Below are positions 25,015 through 37,789 of a stretch of DNA of 64,000 nucleotides, one piece after another (position 1 is the stretch's first letter; each line of letters begins with the position of its first letter). Position numbers and translations under genes: made by a program. Source of the stretch: Cymbidium sinense (Eukaryota > Streptophyta > Magnoliopsida > Asparagales > Orchidaceae); assembly GCA_021442155.1 (NCBI GenBank), contig CM038221.1:77268494-77332493 (forward strand), read 5' to 3'. The notes beneath the pieces are model-generated. The model did not search any database. It had not been told where the DNA came from and saw only the letters and a list, made by a program, of their open reading frames with translations.

Positions 25015-27992
25015 ATGAGCCACATGTTGTCTATCATGATCCAATCGAGCCATAAATCACATCGAATATATGCTCACGACAAACTTGTTTCCCCGTGTTG
25101 GTTATTGACATACTGTGAGACTATAGACCACATCGAGGATCAATTTACTATGCATGCAATTTTCAAAATGAATCATGTGCAATGGAGTAGCTTCAAAAAA
25201 TTCTTTGGATTTATTGTTCGACACCAAAGATTAGAAATAGATTTAGAAAAGATTAAAGCTATCTTAGAAATACCACATCCTAGGAGTTTAACTCAACTCA
25301 AATCCTTTCAAGGACGACTGACATATCTAAGATACTTTATCTCAAACTTATCGAGATGTACCATTCTCAACTCATGCCAAGTTATGATGTAAGTGCACTT
25401 TCAAGACATCAAAGAGTTCTTGGTGAATCTATCCTGGGTAGGCCACTCATCCTCTACACTGCTGCATTGGATGACTCTCTTGATGTTCTGTTGGACTAAG
25501 CCAATGACGAAGGAAAGCAAAGCGCTCTCTACTACCTCCGCTTAATCAATGCGAGAACTATCCACCTATTGAGGAACATTCCATCTTTGCTTCTAAGCTA
25601 CCATATTATATACTTTCATGTAAACTTGATCTCCAAACCAATCCACGCAATATCTCTAACATGGCCAATACTTTGGATGTTTGCATGTCCATGATTCTCT
25701 AGTTTAATATCACACATTCTTTGTGTATGGTAAAAGTCACAAGCAGATTTCTTGAAAGCACACCCACTTCATTCTCGCTAGTGATCTTCTTGATGAATAA
25801 ATCATGAACTTGGGGAGGCCACAATCGATGGGAGATGTATTTTGATGGTGGTGCTTCTTTTCTTAAAGGTGAAGCACCATGATCTATTCTGAAAGACATA
25901 TAGGAATAGTTCTCCTAACTCAAAACCGGATGATGAGATTCTATATTATCTTTTCAACCAACCAACAAGCGAGTATGAGGTTTTGATTACCATAAGTTAG
26001 CCATCACTATCGTTGTCAAGAAAATGAACATCTTTGGAGATTCCATCATCCAACGCCGGTCCTACCGTGTTCTCAAATTGAAGCTTCATCACTACTATGA
26101 GTATACCATGAAGTTGTTGCAAATTCTCAAAGTCACCATCTACAAGATTGGCAGAACTAGAATGATGCTTTGGCCAAACTTGCCAAAGAGTTGGCATGTC
26201 CGGAAGATGAGTCAATCACTTCCTGATGAATAAATCATGAACTTAGGGGAGGCCGACAATCACCGATGGGAGATGTATTTTGATGGTGGTGCTTCTTTTC
26301 TTAAAGGTGAAGCACCATGATCTATTCTCTCAGGAAAGACATAGGTAGGAATAGTTCTCCTAACTCAAAACCGTGATGGATGAGATTCTCATATTATCTT
26401 TTCAACCCCTGCACCAACAAGGCGAGTATGAGGTTTTGATTAGAGAGTTAGCCATCATCATCGAGAATGAACATCTTTGGGGATTCTCAGTTGGTCATCA
26501 ACTAGATTGCCGGGTCCTACCAGGTTCTCAAATTGAAGCTTCATCACTACTACGAGTATACCATGAAGTTGTTGGCTCAAATTCTCAAAGTCACCATCTA
26601 CAAGATTCCCCGAGCAGAGAACGCAGTACTAGATGCTTTGGCCAAACTTGCCAAAGAGTTGGCATGTCCGGAAGATGAGTCAATTTCAATAAGGGTCCAA
26701 AATAGGAAAGTCATATCCCTTATTGATGTTGAACTCATCGAGACTTTCTCTTGAAGGGGTTATCGTTGCCAAAATGGATAAGGAGTCGGATTGAGGCAAC
26801 CATTCATAGATTACTTGAACACCGACAAACTACCCTAAGAACAGTCACAAGCCCATCAGGTGAAACAAAGAGCAATCTCTTATGCTCTTGTTGATATAAC
26901 CTTGTACCGCCAGTCCTTTGACTAAATATGGTTACGTTGTTTAGAAAAATATGAAGCCCATTGCATTATAACCGAGGTACATTCTAGTCATGCAAAGCTC
27001 ATCAATATGGTCCAAGATGAAGATGAAGATCAAAAGACCAAGATACTACGGCTTTCGATGATCATAACTACATGGATGTGGCTAGGAGATGCCATCAGTG
27101 TCAGGTACATAATGTGGTTCTCCACTATTCACCCAACATTCTACACCCTATATTTGCCTCATGGCCATTTGATTGTTCGACATTATAGGTTCGATCGATC
27201 CTCCTTCTTCCATGGGGCATCGGTTCATCTTAGCTGCCACCAACTACTTTTTCAAGTGGGCCAAAGCCATCCCCTTAGAGAGGTTACAACTCAACATGTG
27301 CTTCAATTTTTCAGGAACCATATTGTATATAGGTTCGAGGTGCCTCGATGAATTATATCCGATAATGGTACTGCATTCTAAAGCATGAAGATCAACAGCT
27401 TCGCTAGAAGATATAGTATAGATTGGAGATACTCCACCATCTACTACCCCAGAGTAAATGGCTTAGTAGAAACATTCAACAAAACTCTCATCCAGATACT
27501 GAAGAAGACTCTTGATGATAACAAATGACAATGGAATGAGCAGTTGGTTGAAACTTTATGGGCCTTGCATACCTAAACTCCAACTCGGTCTACCCCATTT
27601 TCCTGGTCTCAAGCTTCTTCCTTTAGAAGTTCAACTCTCACTAAGGATAGCATTGATAACAAGATCACTACAAAGAAAATGCAAAGTTATGGTTAGAAGA
27701 GCTCAAGGAAAGTCACTACGGCGTGAACCTCGAGTTATATAAGGCCAAAATGATTCAAGCTCACAACAAGTTTGTCCACCCTAAGTCTTTTCGACTAGGA
27801 GAACTTGTGTTAGTCCTAAGGAGACTAATTGTTGCCCGTCAAAAGATGGGAGGCATGTTTGAATCCACTTGGGAAGACCCTTATGTCATAGAGAAGGCCT
27901 ATCAAGGAAGATCTTATCAGCTTATTGATTGTAAAGGGGAACACTCGATGCTTCCAATTAATGTGCTCTATCTAAAGAAATATTACCCATGA
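25015..27992 (+). pseudogene. Ty3/gypsy (Tat/Athila type) pol, heavily decayed
   Basis: Reading in several frames, domains come in pol order. Reverse transcriptase C-terminus at 25,190-25,350: KFFGFIVRHQRLEIDLEKIK, FQGRLTYLRYFISNLS. Connection region at about 25,440-25,690: LILYTAALDDSLDVLLD. RNase H, duplicated, at 25,791-26,690: WEMYFDGGASF, VLDALAKLAKELACP. Integrase zinc-binding and core at about 26,780-27,560: TLYRQSFD, GHRFILAATNYFFKWAKAI, SDNGTAF, GLVETFNKTL. The C-terminus ends LPINVLYLKKYYP with a stop. All three integrase acid positions can be placed, but many stops and frameshifts break the gene. Such polyproteins copy and insert the element from virus-like particles; this one cannot. 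Long repeats follow it directly. Confidence 0.88.
25791..26695 (+). repeat. Tandem duplication of the RNase H segment
   Basis: Two copies start with tgatgaataaatcatgaact at 25,791 and 26,224, and both reach ccggaagatgagtcaat, at about 26,200 and 26,669. Spacing is 433 bp at the start and 468 bp at the end. The first copy lacks about 35 bp in scattered 1-6 base gaps relative to the second, for example gaggccacaatcgatggg against gaggccgacaatcaccgatg. Otherwise the copies are nearly identical. Confidence 0.9.
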
Positions 27993-28079
27993 AATAAATC
28001 AAGTTTGAAAATAATCATTAATAAAAAGAACAAAAATTGATTCCATTCAAAATCTTCTCTTCAAAACATTATTTGCTTA

Positions 28080-30400
28080 TCTTGCTAATGATGTCAGGGT
28101 AAGTGTAAGAGTCCCCTAGTGGCATCCTATCCCTCTTTCACAACACAAACATAATCTCCTAATGCTATTAGAATAGGTGTAAGAGAACCTAGAGACATCC
28201 TATTTCGATTAGCATAACTAAGATACGTGTGAGAGAATCCAAGCAACATCATTTCTTAGTGGGAATCCTTTTGCCATCCGTGGCATCATTTCATCAAACC
28301 TCTAGTGTTTTAGGTATAAGAGTCCCCCAGAGGCATCCTATTTCTTTTAACACATGCACAAAATAAACACAAATATTTTATTTCGAGCTATTTTGATGTG
28401 GGAGCAAGCCTCTTGTGGCACTCACTCATTAGCTGCTCTAGGTTGGGTTTACATGCTACCTCGCTAGCACTTGTTAAAAGATGTGAGTCCCTGAGTTTTC
28501 TTCCTAACTTGACCATTGCAAAGGAGTGCCTTGTTAGTATGGTATGCATCACTGCCCATCCAATAAGCTATCTCATGTTGACTTTGTTTAAGAAGATGTG
28601 AGTTCTTGTGCTTTCTTCTTGAACTAGCCATCATGTTCTAACTAGGTCGAGTATATTTGAGATTTAGGATAAGTCCCCTAGAGGCTCCGTTCCTATTGAC
28701 TACTTTTGAGTTGATCTAAGTCCCATAGTGGCATTAACTCATTAGTCTCCCTAGGTTGGATCGCACTTGTCGAGTCGATAAACTATCCCAATCGCTTTGC
28801 CATAGGAGGATGTGAGTCCCCAGCTTTCTTCTGATTGCAAATTGATGGGCACCTTAGGTTGGTTGATGTTCATCGATAGTGACTTACCCGATGAGTACAC
28901 CACTCTTAGAAGATATGAGTCCCCGTGCTTTCTCCTTGAGTTGAACACCGAATACCTATTGGATATATGATTAGCCATGTCATCTTCTCCTGGTTGGATT
29001 AAGCCCTTAATGCCCCATCCCCACTCTGCACTATATTTGGATTAAGTCCTTTGTGACCCCATTTAGACATTACCTGGATTACTTGAGATAGTTCTCCTTT
29101 CCTAGTAGCCACCCTATGGTTGGAAAATTTGTTGGATGCATAGATTTTCCTTAGTTCAATAAATCAGATAGGATATAAGCTCCTTCTCAATTTGATCCCT
29201 CGCAAACTAACAAGGTCCATGATAAACAAACAACTAAAACAAAATAAAAAAAATAATTCGCTTATGGACTAGGATTTAAAGCGAATGCCATTTTCCCAAG
29301 CAAGCATCTGCGGTCACAGAACTCCCTATAATAACTACTTGAGTCACATAAGTCCTCGGGTCGACACTCACTCCGTAGTTGCCCTTAGGTCGGGTTCAAT
29401 ATGTTTTGTTACAAATAGGTTACCCCAACAATCATTCTGCTTTGAAAGATGTAAGAATACTGAACACATTCTTTCTAGCATGATTGTCACAAATTGACGG
29501 GCAGCCCTAGGTCGGGTTCGATTTGTTGCCCAAAGCAACCGATCACCCCAGTGATCATTTCTAGTGAAAGATGTGAGTCCTCGAGCTTTCTTTCCTCGAA
29601 TTGGTCATTGTAAATCGAAAGGCACTCATTTGGTTGCATAGTTCTCTCATCGGCCGGGAAGCTACTCCCTTTGGTTCAGTAAATCTGAGTTAGGCCCAGG
29701 CTTCTATAAACTTCTCCTCAATGTGATCAACTGCAAACCAATGGAATCCATCAAACAAATAAATATAAAAAATAAAATTAATCTTTGACTATCCTTGAGC
29801 TGATTTAAGTCCCCTAGTGGCATTCACTCAATAGTTAGCCTCAGGTCGGGTTTGATTTGTTGCTCAAAGCAACTGATCCCCCCAATGGTTTCTTGTTTCT
29901 AGAAGATGTGAGTCCTCACGCTTTCTTCTTAAGACCTAGCCATTATATACCAAAAGGCACCCCTTTGGTTGGATAGTCCTACCTTGTGGTTGGTAGACTA
30001 TTCTCTTTGAATTGGTAAATCTGAGTTAGGTCTAGGCCTCCATGTCCCCCACTCAGTGTAGTTCATCGTAAACCTATGAGATCCATCACAAACAAAACAA
30101 ACAAAACTAAAAATGAATTAATCTTGACTATCTTTGAGTTAATCTAAGTCCCCGTGACATTCTACATAGTCACCCCATGTTGGGTTCAATATATTGTCTT
30201 TTCAATAGATTTACCTCAGCAATTGGTCCCTACTTTGGAAGATGTAAGTCTACTACGCTTTCTTTCTAGTACAGCTGCTGAATATCGAAAGGATCCCTTT
30301 GGTTGGCTAGTCCTACTATGTGTATAGTAGACTACCCCTTTAGATTAGTAAATCTGAGTTAAGTCTTGACCTTCATGGCTCCTATTCAGTGTGATTCATT
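28080..30400 (+). repeat. Tandem-repeat 3' region of the Ty3/gypsy element
   Basis: After the integrase stop comes non-coding sequence built from degenerate repeats. A higher-order unit of ~335 bp is clear at the end: aaatctgagtta occurs at 29,681, 30,017 and 30,350 (spacings 336 and 333). A sub-motif, agatgtgagtcc followed by (g/a)ctttctt, recurs near 28,483, 28,590, 28,808, 28,911, 29,566, 29,900 and 30,236. Other shared words are agtccc(c/-)tagtggcat and ggtcgggtt. Hypervariable tandem repeats between pol and the 3' LTR are an established feature of the Tat lineage. Confidence 0.8.
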
Positions 30401-30449
30401 GCAAACCAAGGGTTCATCTCAAAAAATTCAAGCTTAATAAAATTGAAAC

Positions 30450-32600
30450 AAATTCAACCCTCTTCCCCAGCAGAACTTGAATAAATCTTTTTCTCCCCAG
30501 TGAGACCTAAATCAAATCAAACCTCTCATCCCCTTATGGATGATTTGAACCTGCTTTCCTAGTGGAAGGTTCACACTCTATCCCTTAGTGGATTTTTCCC
30601 TCTCTCTTATGTCTTGGACATAAGTAAAGCCACATTGTACGAAGCTCTGGATTCTTTCTATGCCTTGGGTTAAGGATAGATTATTTATGTTAGTGCTTGT
30701 AATCCTTCGGTGTTGTTGATTGTTTCAGTCAACACTAATACATGCAGTGTTCCTTGACAGTCACACCACACCTATTGTGCGCCCTTTGTTGACCTTATTT
30801 TTAGAATGAGCTCTCAACTTCTCTATCTTAAACATAAGACTTCTTTTAGACTTTAAGAGTTCCTTAGTCTTAAGACACATCTAGTGATTAGGTGGATACT
30901 CAACCTAGCCCAAGAAGACTCAGAAGAGTTAGCCACATGAATAGGTCATGACTTAGGGGTGTTAGGAAAACTTTCCTACCCTTAACTTAAACCATTCCTC
31001 ACTTTTCTTCATTTAAGTCAAACTACAAATAAATCTCGTTTGATTTTCTCCAAATCTAAATCAACTCCATATGATCAAAATCCATGATTGAAATCCATGA
31101 TTTAAATCTATGATTGAAACTCATGATCAAAATCTATAAAAATTCCTAAGTCCAAATCTTTCTAAGTCCTTAATCTTCCTTTAAGGACTTGACCAAAATC
31201 TTGATCAAAATAAATTCAAATCTTTGAGATTTTCTCATAATTCATTTATATTCTCATTTATATTCTCATATATAAATGAAATATAAATTTAAACTAATCA
31301 AACTAAACTCAAAATTCAAAATCAATTCATGAAATTTTTCTAAGTCCTTTAAGTTTTCCCTTAAGAACTCAACCTAAATCAAATCTAAATCAATTCAAAC
31401 TCGTGGGATTTTCTCAAAACTCATTTATATTCTCATTTATATTCACATATATAAATAAAATATAAATATAAATCAATTAAAATTTTCTCATAATCCATTT
31501 ATATTCTCATTTATATTCACATATATAAATAAAATTTAAATTCAAACAACTGAAACCTAATTCAAAAATCAAATTCAAATCCACTCAAAATCTAACCTAA
31601 GCCTTTCAAGTCAAAACCTTGAACTTAGCCAAATCTACTCCAAATCAAGCCAAACTCTTGATTTTTCTTCATGATTCAATCAACCCTACAATCATGAATT
31701 CATATATAAATACAAACTCCAATCACTAAATCAAAATCCATTTCAAAAATCAAACCCTAAATCCTTTCATATTCACCATTTGAATATGAAATTATCAAAT
31801 GAATCAAAACCCATTTGAATTCAAACCACTTGCAAATAGATTTATATTTCAATCATAAGTCCATATGCAAGTTCAATCAAACTCAAACCAAGCTTTGACC
31901 AAGCCATTTGACCCACTTAGGCTCACTTGACCCAAAGTGACCTAAAGTATCCTTATGAGCCAAATTCTAATCCTAACCAAATTGGATTGAACCAAACTCA
32001 CCTATGCCTCTCATCATGGGATGATCAATCAATCAAATTGGGTCAAACCAAGTCAAACCTAAGGGTTGACCAAGTCAACACTTAGCCCAAAATGAAACAT
32101 AACCTAGCCAAATTCTACCATAGGCTAAATTTATTGAAACCATTGATTTAAGTTCATTCATGACCTATGTTTGAACTTGACCAATATTTGAGCTATTTAG
32201 CCCTAATTGATCCAAGTTGACCCAACTTGACCTAAAAAGTTAAAATGTGTCAAAACTTGATCTAAGCCAAATTGATTGAAACCAATTGGTCAAGTCCATT
32301 CCAAATCACTTGTGGAACTTGACCAAAGCCTCAATTGGCTAACTAGACCTAGCCTAGCCCAATTGACCTTAAACCCAACTTGACCTAAAGGGGTAATGTT
32401 GAGCCAAATTTGAACATAACCAAAATTGATTAAACAAAGATGTTAATCCACTCCATATGACTAACCAAACCTAAACCTACCCTTGAACTACCTCAAATAG
32501 GTCAAATGGGTCAAATAGGTCAACTTGACCCATTTGACCTAAGTGAAGTCATATGAGCCAAATTCAAAACTAATTCAAATTGCTTCTGCTTGTAGATGCT
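30450..32600 (+). other. Guanine-poor, strand-asymmetric stretch
   Basis: About 2.1 kb in which guanine is scarce on the plus strand while A, C and T dominate. It contains near-identical short units (ctcatttatattctcattta near 31,242, 31,422 and 31,494) and from about 31,880 many words of the type tcaaacctaa, gttgacc and cttgacc. No frame is coding. It follows the repeat region of the Ty3/gypsy element and may be the rest of its 3' untranslated region or LTR; I found no matching 5' LTR. Confidence 0.45.
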
Positions 32601-35104
32601 TTATACCCCTGAGCATAATCCAATAGGCCAGGTGGACTTAGTCACCCATGTGTGGGGTGATAAGTCTAATATACATGCTTGGGATTTGTGTGATTTATTT
32701 TAGCTAATCTCTATTTTGCAGGTATTTGTTAGATTTCATTTCTTTTCCTTTTCATGTAAATTTGTGCAATTAGGATTTTGGAATGATTGTTATGTGGATT
32801 AGGATGAACATTGGTCATAAGATCCCATCTTATGCACCATGTGAAGCCTTGGAGCATCTACCTTCCAACCATCCAAAAGAAGAAACTAAAAAAGAAGAAG
32901 AAGAAAGAAGAATAAAGTTTGAAGACCCCCATAATAATGAATTCTTTGCTTAATTGTAATTTGATTCATTTATAATCCGGGTTGTATAAGGGTAGAGCTC
33001 AGCTACCCAATTCATCTTTTCGGGTTTGTGCGATGGTGTCCGACCACAATGACCTTTTATTCTTTTTGCGATTAGCTTTATAAATTGATTGATGATTTAT
33101 TTTGTTTTCATTAAGTGACATCTTTTCTAGTTTCTTCCTTGCTTTATGTATGGTCCGGATGTGGATTAGGCTCTTAGGAAAAAAATAAATCTTTTACCAA
33201 ACTTAACAACTTAAAAAAAAAATAAAGAACTCATAACCTCACCTAAAGCTTAGGTTTAAAATCAAGATAAAAGAATTAACAACCACTTAGTTGGATGAGT
33301 ATTTTTTTTTATAATATCATGCACAAATGCATCTTATTTCACTCTTGATTGGAGGGCTTCTACCTTTGCCAGAGAAACTTGGCTTGACTATTGAGAGTCA
33401 TGGTGAAATACACCTCCTCTCTCAATTTTAGGCTAATGATTTTATTTCTCATGCATTAGGCATATGAATCCTATTAGCCTGAGTCAAAATAATTGTCCAA
33501 AAATAAAAAATAAAATGAAATTTAAATTGTATTAGATTTAGGTCATTTGAAGCATGCCCTCACATGATCTAATCTCTTGGGAGTGAGTTTAAGACTTAAT
33601 CTCTTTCTAAATGAACAACTTTAACTATCTTGCATAAGCATAAAGACTTGCCTACATGTATTTAAAATCATAGGAGTTAGTTGGCGGCCATCCCCAGGCG
33701 ATTGTAAGTTTAAGCTATCGGGTGGTTTGTTCTCTCTTGTGGAGGAAAACCAAATACTCATTTTCACCTTAGATTTAGGTTGTACTTTCAGCCCTCGCTA
33801 AAACTCCCTAGATTTAGGTTCTAAGGTTGCTTCTCCCCTTTGTGGGTCATAAGCATAATTCCTCACCTCTTAGGCATTTTCTTAATATTGTGTCAAGGAA
33901 TCATAAGTCATAAATTTCTAATGAAAAATTCAACTCAAACAAATTAAATCAATTTCAAAAATATAAAGCCCAACTATACGATAGTTTGAGATGCTCGCTA
34001 GGTATCCTAGCATCGTAAGAATCTCCTACTTATCTTCTATTTTGGCTTCGATAATAACTCCTCCTCTTTGATCAATGCCATTTGATATTCAAAAATGAAC
34101 TAATCGATTGATAGTCCATTCCTATTGAAATCTTTGAAGACAATGATCATTTACCTTAATCAAGAGTTTTCTAAGGAATCCCCATTCCTTAGGATGTAAT
34201 TAACTGTGGGGGCTTGCCCCTGTAGTGAACTTAATAAACCTAGTTTAAAATAAACCTTGTTTTACTTTTCATATAAAGTACGAGAAGAATCTCTGGTACA
34301 CATATGCAGACCCATTGTCCATAAGAGTCTTTATTGAGGTGATTAGGTCCATTAAATGGTAGTGACTTTTGTCTTTCGAGATAGTATGATATTCCTTGAT
34401 GACATACTTGATCACTTGAATAAGCACATCTGCAGATTTGCGTGATGTCCCAAAAAGATAAATTTCTATATGCTTGCCTCTTCATTTCTCTCCATAGATT
34501 TGAAGGCGACTATGTATAGAAATTTTTCACCACAGTGAGCTTCCCAATTTGTTATGAGTCTTATTTATATTTCTCCCATTTGATTTCAATAAAAAAAGAA
34601 TTAGAACATAATTCATTGTTAATTGGAAAGCCACTTTATAAGTCATGTTGGGGATTTCATTTGGACTTCGTTAATTTTGAAGACAAGTAATAAATATATC
34701 ACAAGTGCTTCAAATTCCACCTTGAATACAAGCTCCAAGTGCTCTTTTAAAGGCTACATTCATTGTTAATCATGAGTTGCCTAATTGAACTTGTGCTCCC
34801 TAAAGAATCATAAAATGTGATAAAGATTTTATTTTGAAGCTTTCTTATATATTTTTTTTGTCCCTTCATTATGTTGCATAACTATTTGGGTTTTAGAAGA
34901 CATTTAATTCCATTGCAAATTCTATCCAAACCACTTTGACCCTCTTATTATAATTGTAATGCTTTGAAAGTCTACAATACTCTACTTATATTCCTCTTGT
35001 TTAAGAGTGAATTTTTAGTCTTGATATTAATGATCAATTAACTTAACTCCCAATACAAGTTCTAATAGGATTTAATTATTGACCTCCATGTATGGGTCAT
35101 AAGT
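32601..35104. other. No gene recognised
   Basis: About 2.5 kb of AT-rich sequence. A minus-strand frame at 34,240-34,485 has no family resemblance that I can name. Some of it may belong to the same degraded retroelement as 25-32 kb. Confidence 0.35.
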
Positions 35105-35244
35105 CGTCAAGCCCATCAAGTCACGAATTACAAGGCACAAACGAGCTCAAAATGCACTGGACGTCTCCAAAAATGGTGAAATGACATCCGATCGATAAAC
35201 GGACTTCATCATCATGTTCAGAACGTCAAAATTGGCCAAGATAT

Positions 35245-35899
35245 TAGGGGTGTGCGTTTAGTTGATTTGGATAGATTGGATGATAAATTTTTAAAACCAA
35301 TTGGTTTTGGATTACTAAAAATATTGAACCAAACCGACCAAATAAAATGCAAAACTAAACAAACCAAATAATAATTTGGTTTGATTATTTTGGTTTGGTT
35401 TTGGATAAACCGAAGTTGGCTATATTTAAAAATTATTTGCATACTTTTTTATTGTATAATGAACAAGCAATAAGAAAAATAACATAAATATAATCAAAAA
35501 TACAATTAACTACTTCATGCTAAAAAATATTTAAAACTAATTTTTACTTACTTGAATGATGTTTTGAGCTTAGAAGTTGATGAAATCATATTACCATATT
35601 ATGAGACCAAAATATTTTGGAAAATTGGATAATGGTCCTCCAAAAAAGCACCTACCAAGTATTCAAAAATAAATATAAATAAATGTATAATAGATAAGCC
35701 TATTATACATAAATTAATAATACTGTGTTACATATAATTACTTTAGTTTATTTGGTTCCATCCAAAATTTTATTTGACAAACCGATCCAAAATTCAAAAC
35801 CAAAGTTTTAAAACCAATATCCAAATTACTAAGTTCAAAATCAAACCAAATTACTCAAAAACTTTGGTTGGTTTGGTTTTTGGTTCAAACCAAATAATG
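35245..35899. mobile_element. hAT-like insertion (655 bp) with 8 bp TSD
   Basis: The segment begins TAGGGGTGTGCGTTTAG and is filled with ggtttggtttt and aaccaaac-type words. It is flanked by CAAGATAT on both sides (35,237-35,244 and 35,900-35,907). The uninterrupted target can be read in the neighbouring B unit near 36,215 (tggtcaagatataaatattg), so the empty site is restored exactly by removing the segment and one repeat. An 8 bp duplication fits the hAT superfamily. The expected right terminal repeat (ACACCCCTA-like) is absent: the element stops at ccaaataatg. Confidence 0.7.
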
Positions 35900-36526
35900 C
35901 AAGATATAAATATTGCATAATCAAGTGATCAACCCATCAAGCGATCGAGCTATCAATGTGTCGATGCCCATATCGGAGTTAAGAAGCTACAACAATGTCC
36001 AAATGACCTCCATTCATAAAAATGATCAAGTTGTTAGCTTTGAAATGCTGAAATCTAACGAATGAGACTGTCCACGCTTCAATCGGAGTGAAATGTAAAT
36101 CGATCGGAAGTGAAGACGTAAATTAATCACACCTTTGGACATCGCCAAAATCAACCTAAATGACCTCTGATCGATGAAGGGGCTTCACCATCATGTTCAG
36201 AACATCGAGCTGGTCAAGATATAAATATTGCACAACTTGATGATCAATCGACCGCTGCCGCCAACGTCTCGCACGCATATTGGTGTGCAGCGCGGAACCA
36301 AATGACCTCCGTTTGTAAAATTAATTATACAACTAGATTTAAAATATCGAAATCTATCAAATAAGACTATTCATACATGATTCGGATAAGTCTGCGTTAA
36401 AATCGAGTGGTAGAAAGCAGTGACACGCATTTTAAGCTGAAATTGACTCAATTTGATTCATCAACCAAATGGCTCACGATCATAAACGGACCGCTATCAT
36501 GCGTTTGGAACATCATATAATAACCT

Positions 36527-36530
<4 letters not shown>

Positions 36531-36591
<61 letters not shown>
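36531..36591. repeat. (TA)n microsatellite in the inverted family R copy
   Basis: About 61 bp of TA at the junction of blocks A and B, the same internal position as 10,288-10,370. Confidence 0.95.
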
Positions 36592-36594
<3 letters not shown>

Positions 36595-37789
36595 TATTTA
36601 ATTGTTTAGCATAATGTTCACATCAAAGTCAATTAACTAATTTAAAAAATTAATTTCAGAAAACCTAACTCCCTAAATTATTCTAAGTTTCACTCAAATA
36701 ACCCAATCGGCCCTAGCCCGTCGCTCGGATCCCTCTCCACACAAACTCAAATCTACCGCACGAGAGCCTCCTCTATTCTCCCTCACGCATGGACGAGTCG
36801 TACCCCTCCTTCACGCACGGGATAGAACCGCACCCCTCCTTCACGATGATCCAAGGAGCCTCCCTCTTCGATCGAACAGAATCGCTTTCCCCCTTCTCCT
36901 CCAACTGCTTCTCTTCTGCTTTTCTTCCCAATCAGACGCTCTCTCAAAATCCAAAATTTCCCTCTTCCACTTCCCTCATCCAACAAAATCGCAAAGGCAG
37001 CAGCCCTTCCTCTTCTCTCCAACCAAAAAAGAAAAACAATGAGCATGTTTCTTTCTTCCTTCCCTTTTCTTCTTCTCCCTTCTTCTTCTTCGTTCCCTTC
37101 TTTCATTTCCTTCTTCTTCCATTTCTTTCTCCAAATCAAATTTATTTCTCCTTTCTCTTCTTCATCTTTTCTTCCCTAAAAGTCACAATTAAAATATCTT
37201 CCCTCTTTCCCTCACAAAAGCTAATCCTTTGATATGATTTTCAGACTCCATTATATTATGATCATGACCGTAACCCGTATGCTTCCTAATAACTTTACCC
37301 TTTGAGTTGTGAATTATAAGGTATATTTGATAAGGAAAATAACCCTCTTTCAACGAAGGTAGACTTAAACTTGTCCCCTTAGGAAACACTACCCTAGGTC
37401 TACAAGGATTTCTTAGATGACATAACTCATGTGTCAGGATCCTTGTCGGTTGATTACCTCCTCGACGAAGTAGACTAGGGACCACAATAGCCCGAGATGA
37501 AGGAACCATGTGATCTAGATTAGGCGCGTCATCATTCCCCCAATCATCCAGTTTAAGTTGAAATGATAAATTTTATAAATCTAAATATCTAAACTTCACA
37601 TGCTGCTACTATACGCTATGCATTAAACAATCTAACGACTAGCCTTAATCGAAAGTTCTCTCTCACTAATTGGGAGGGGTAATTAATCATAAATTTGTGG
37701 GCTCCAAAAATTTGCCACCGACCTTCGACAATATGAATTGAAGAGAGTGATTTAAAGTCCATTTCTTTTATAAGCTTCTATTCCCCATT

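Larger units (their letters stand above)
35105..37700 (-). repeat. Family R, inverted truncated copy (2L)
   Basis: Read on the minus strand the order is X (37,700-37,230), P (37,200-36,720), A (36,720-36,592), (TA)n (36,591-36,531) and B units (36,520-35,105). This matches copy 1, but block Y and the ~93 bp array between X and P are missing. Together with copy 2R on the plus strand (37,790-43,850) it forms an inverted pair with P-A-B at both outer arms. A 655 bp insertion interrupts one B unit. The pyrimidine-rich plus strand of block P makes a 147-codon open frame at 36,789-37,232 that I treat as compositional. Confidence 0.65.

Noticed and set aside
36783..37232. 147-codon plus-strand and 118-codon minus-strand open frames
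   Set aside because: Both follow from the Ser/Phe/Pro or Lys/Glu/Arg bias of a pyrimidine-purine asymmetric repeat block, and the frames are not shared with the equivalent block at 42.5-43.0 kb.
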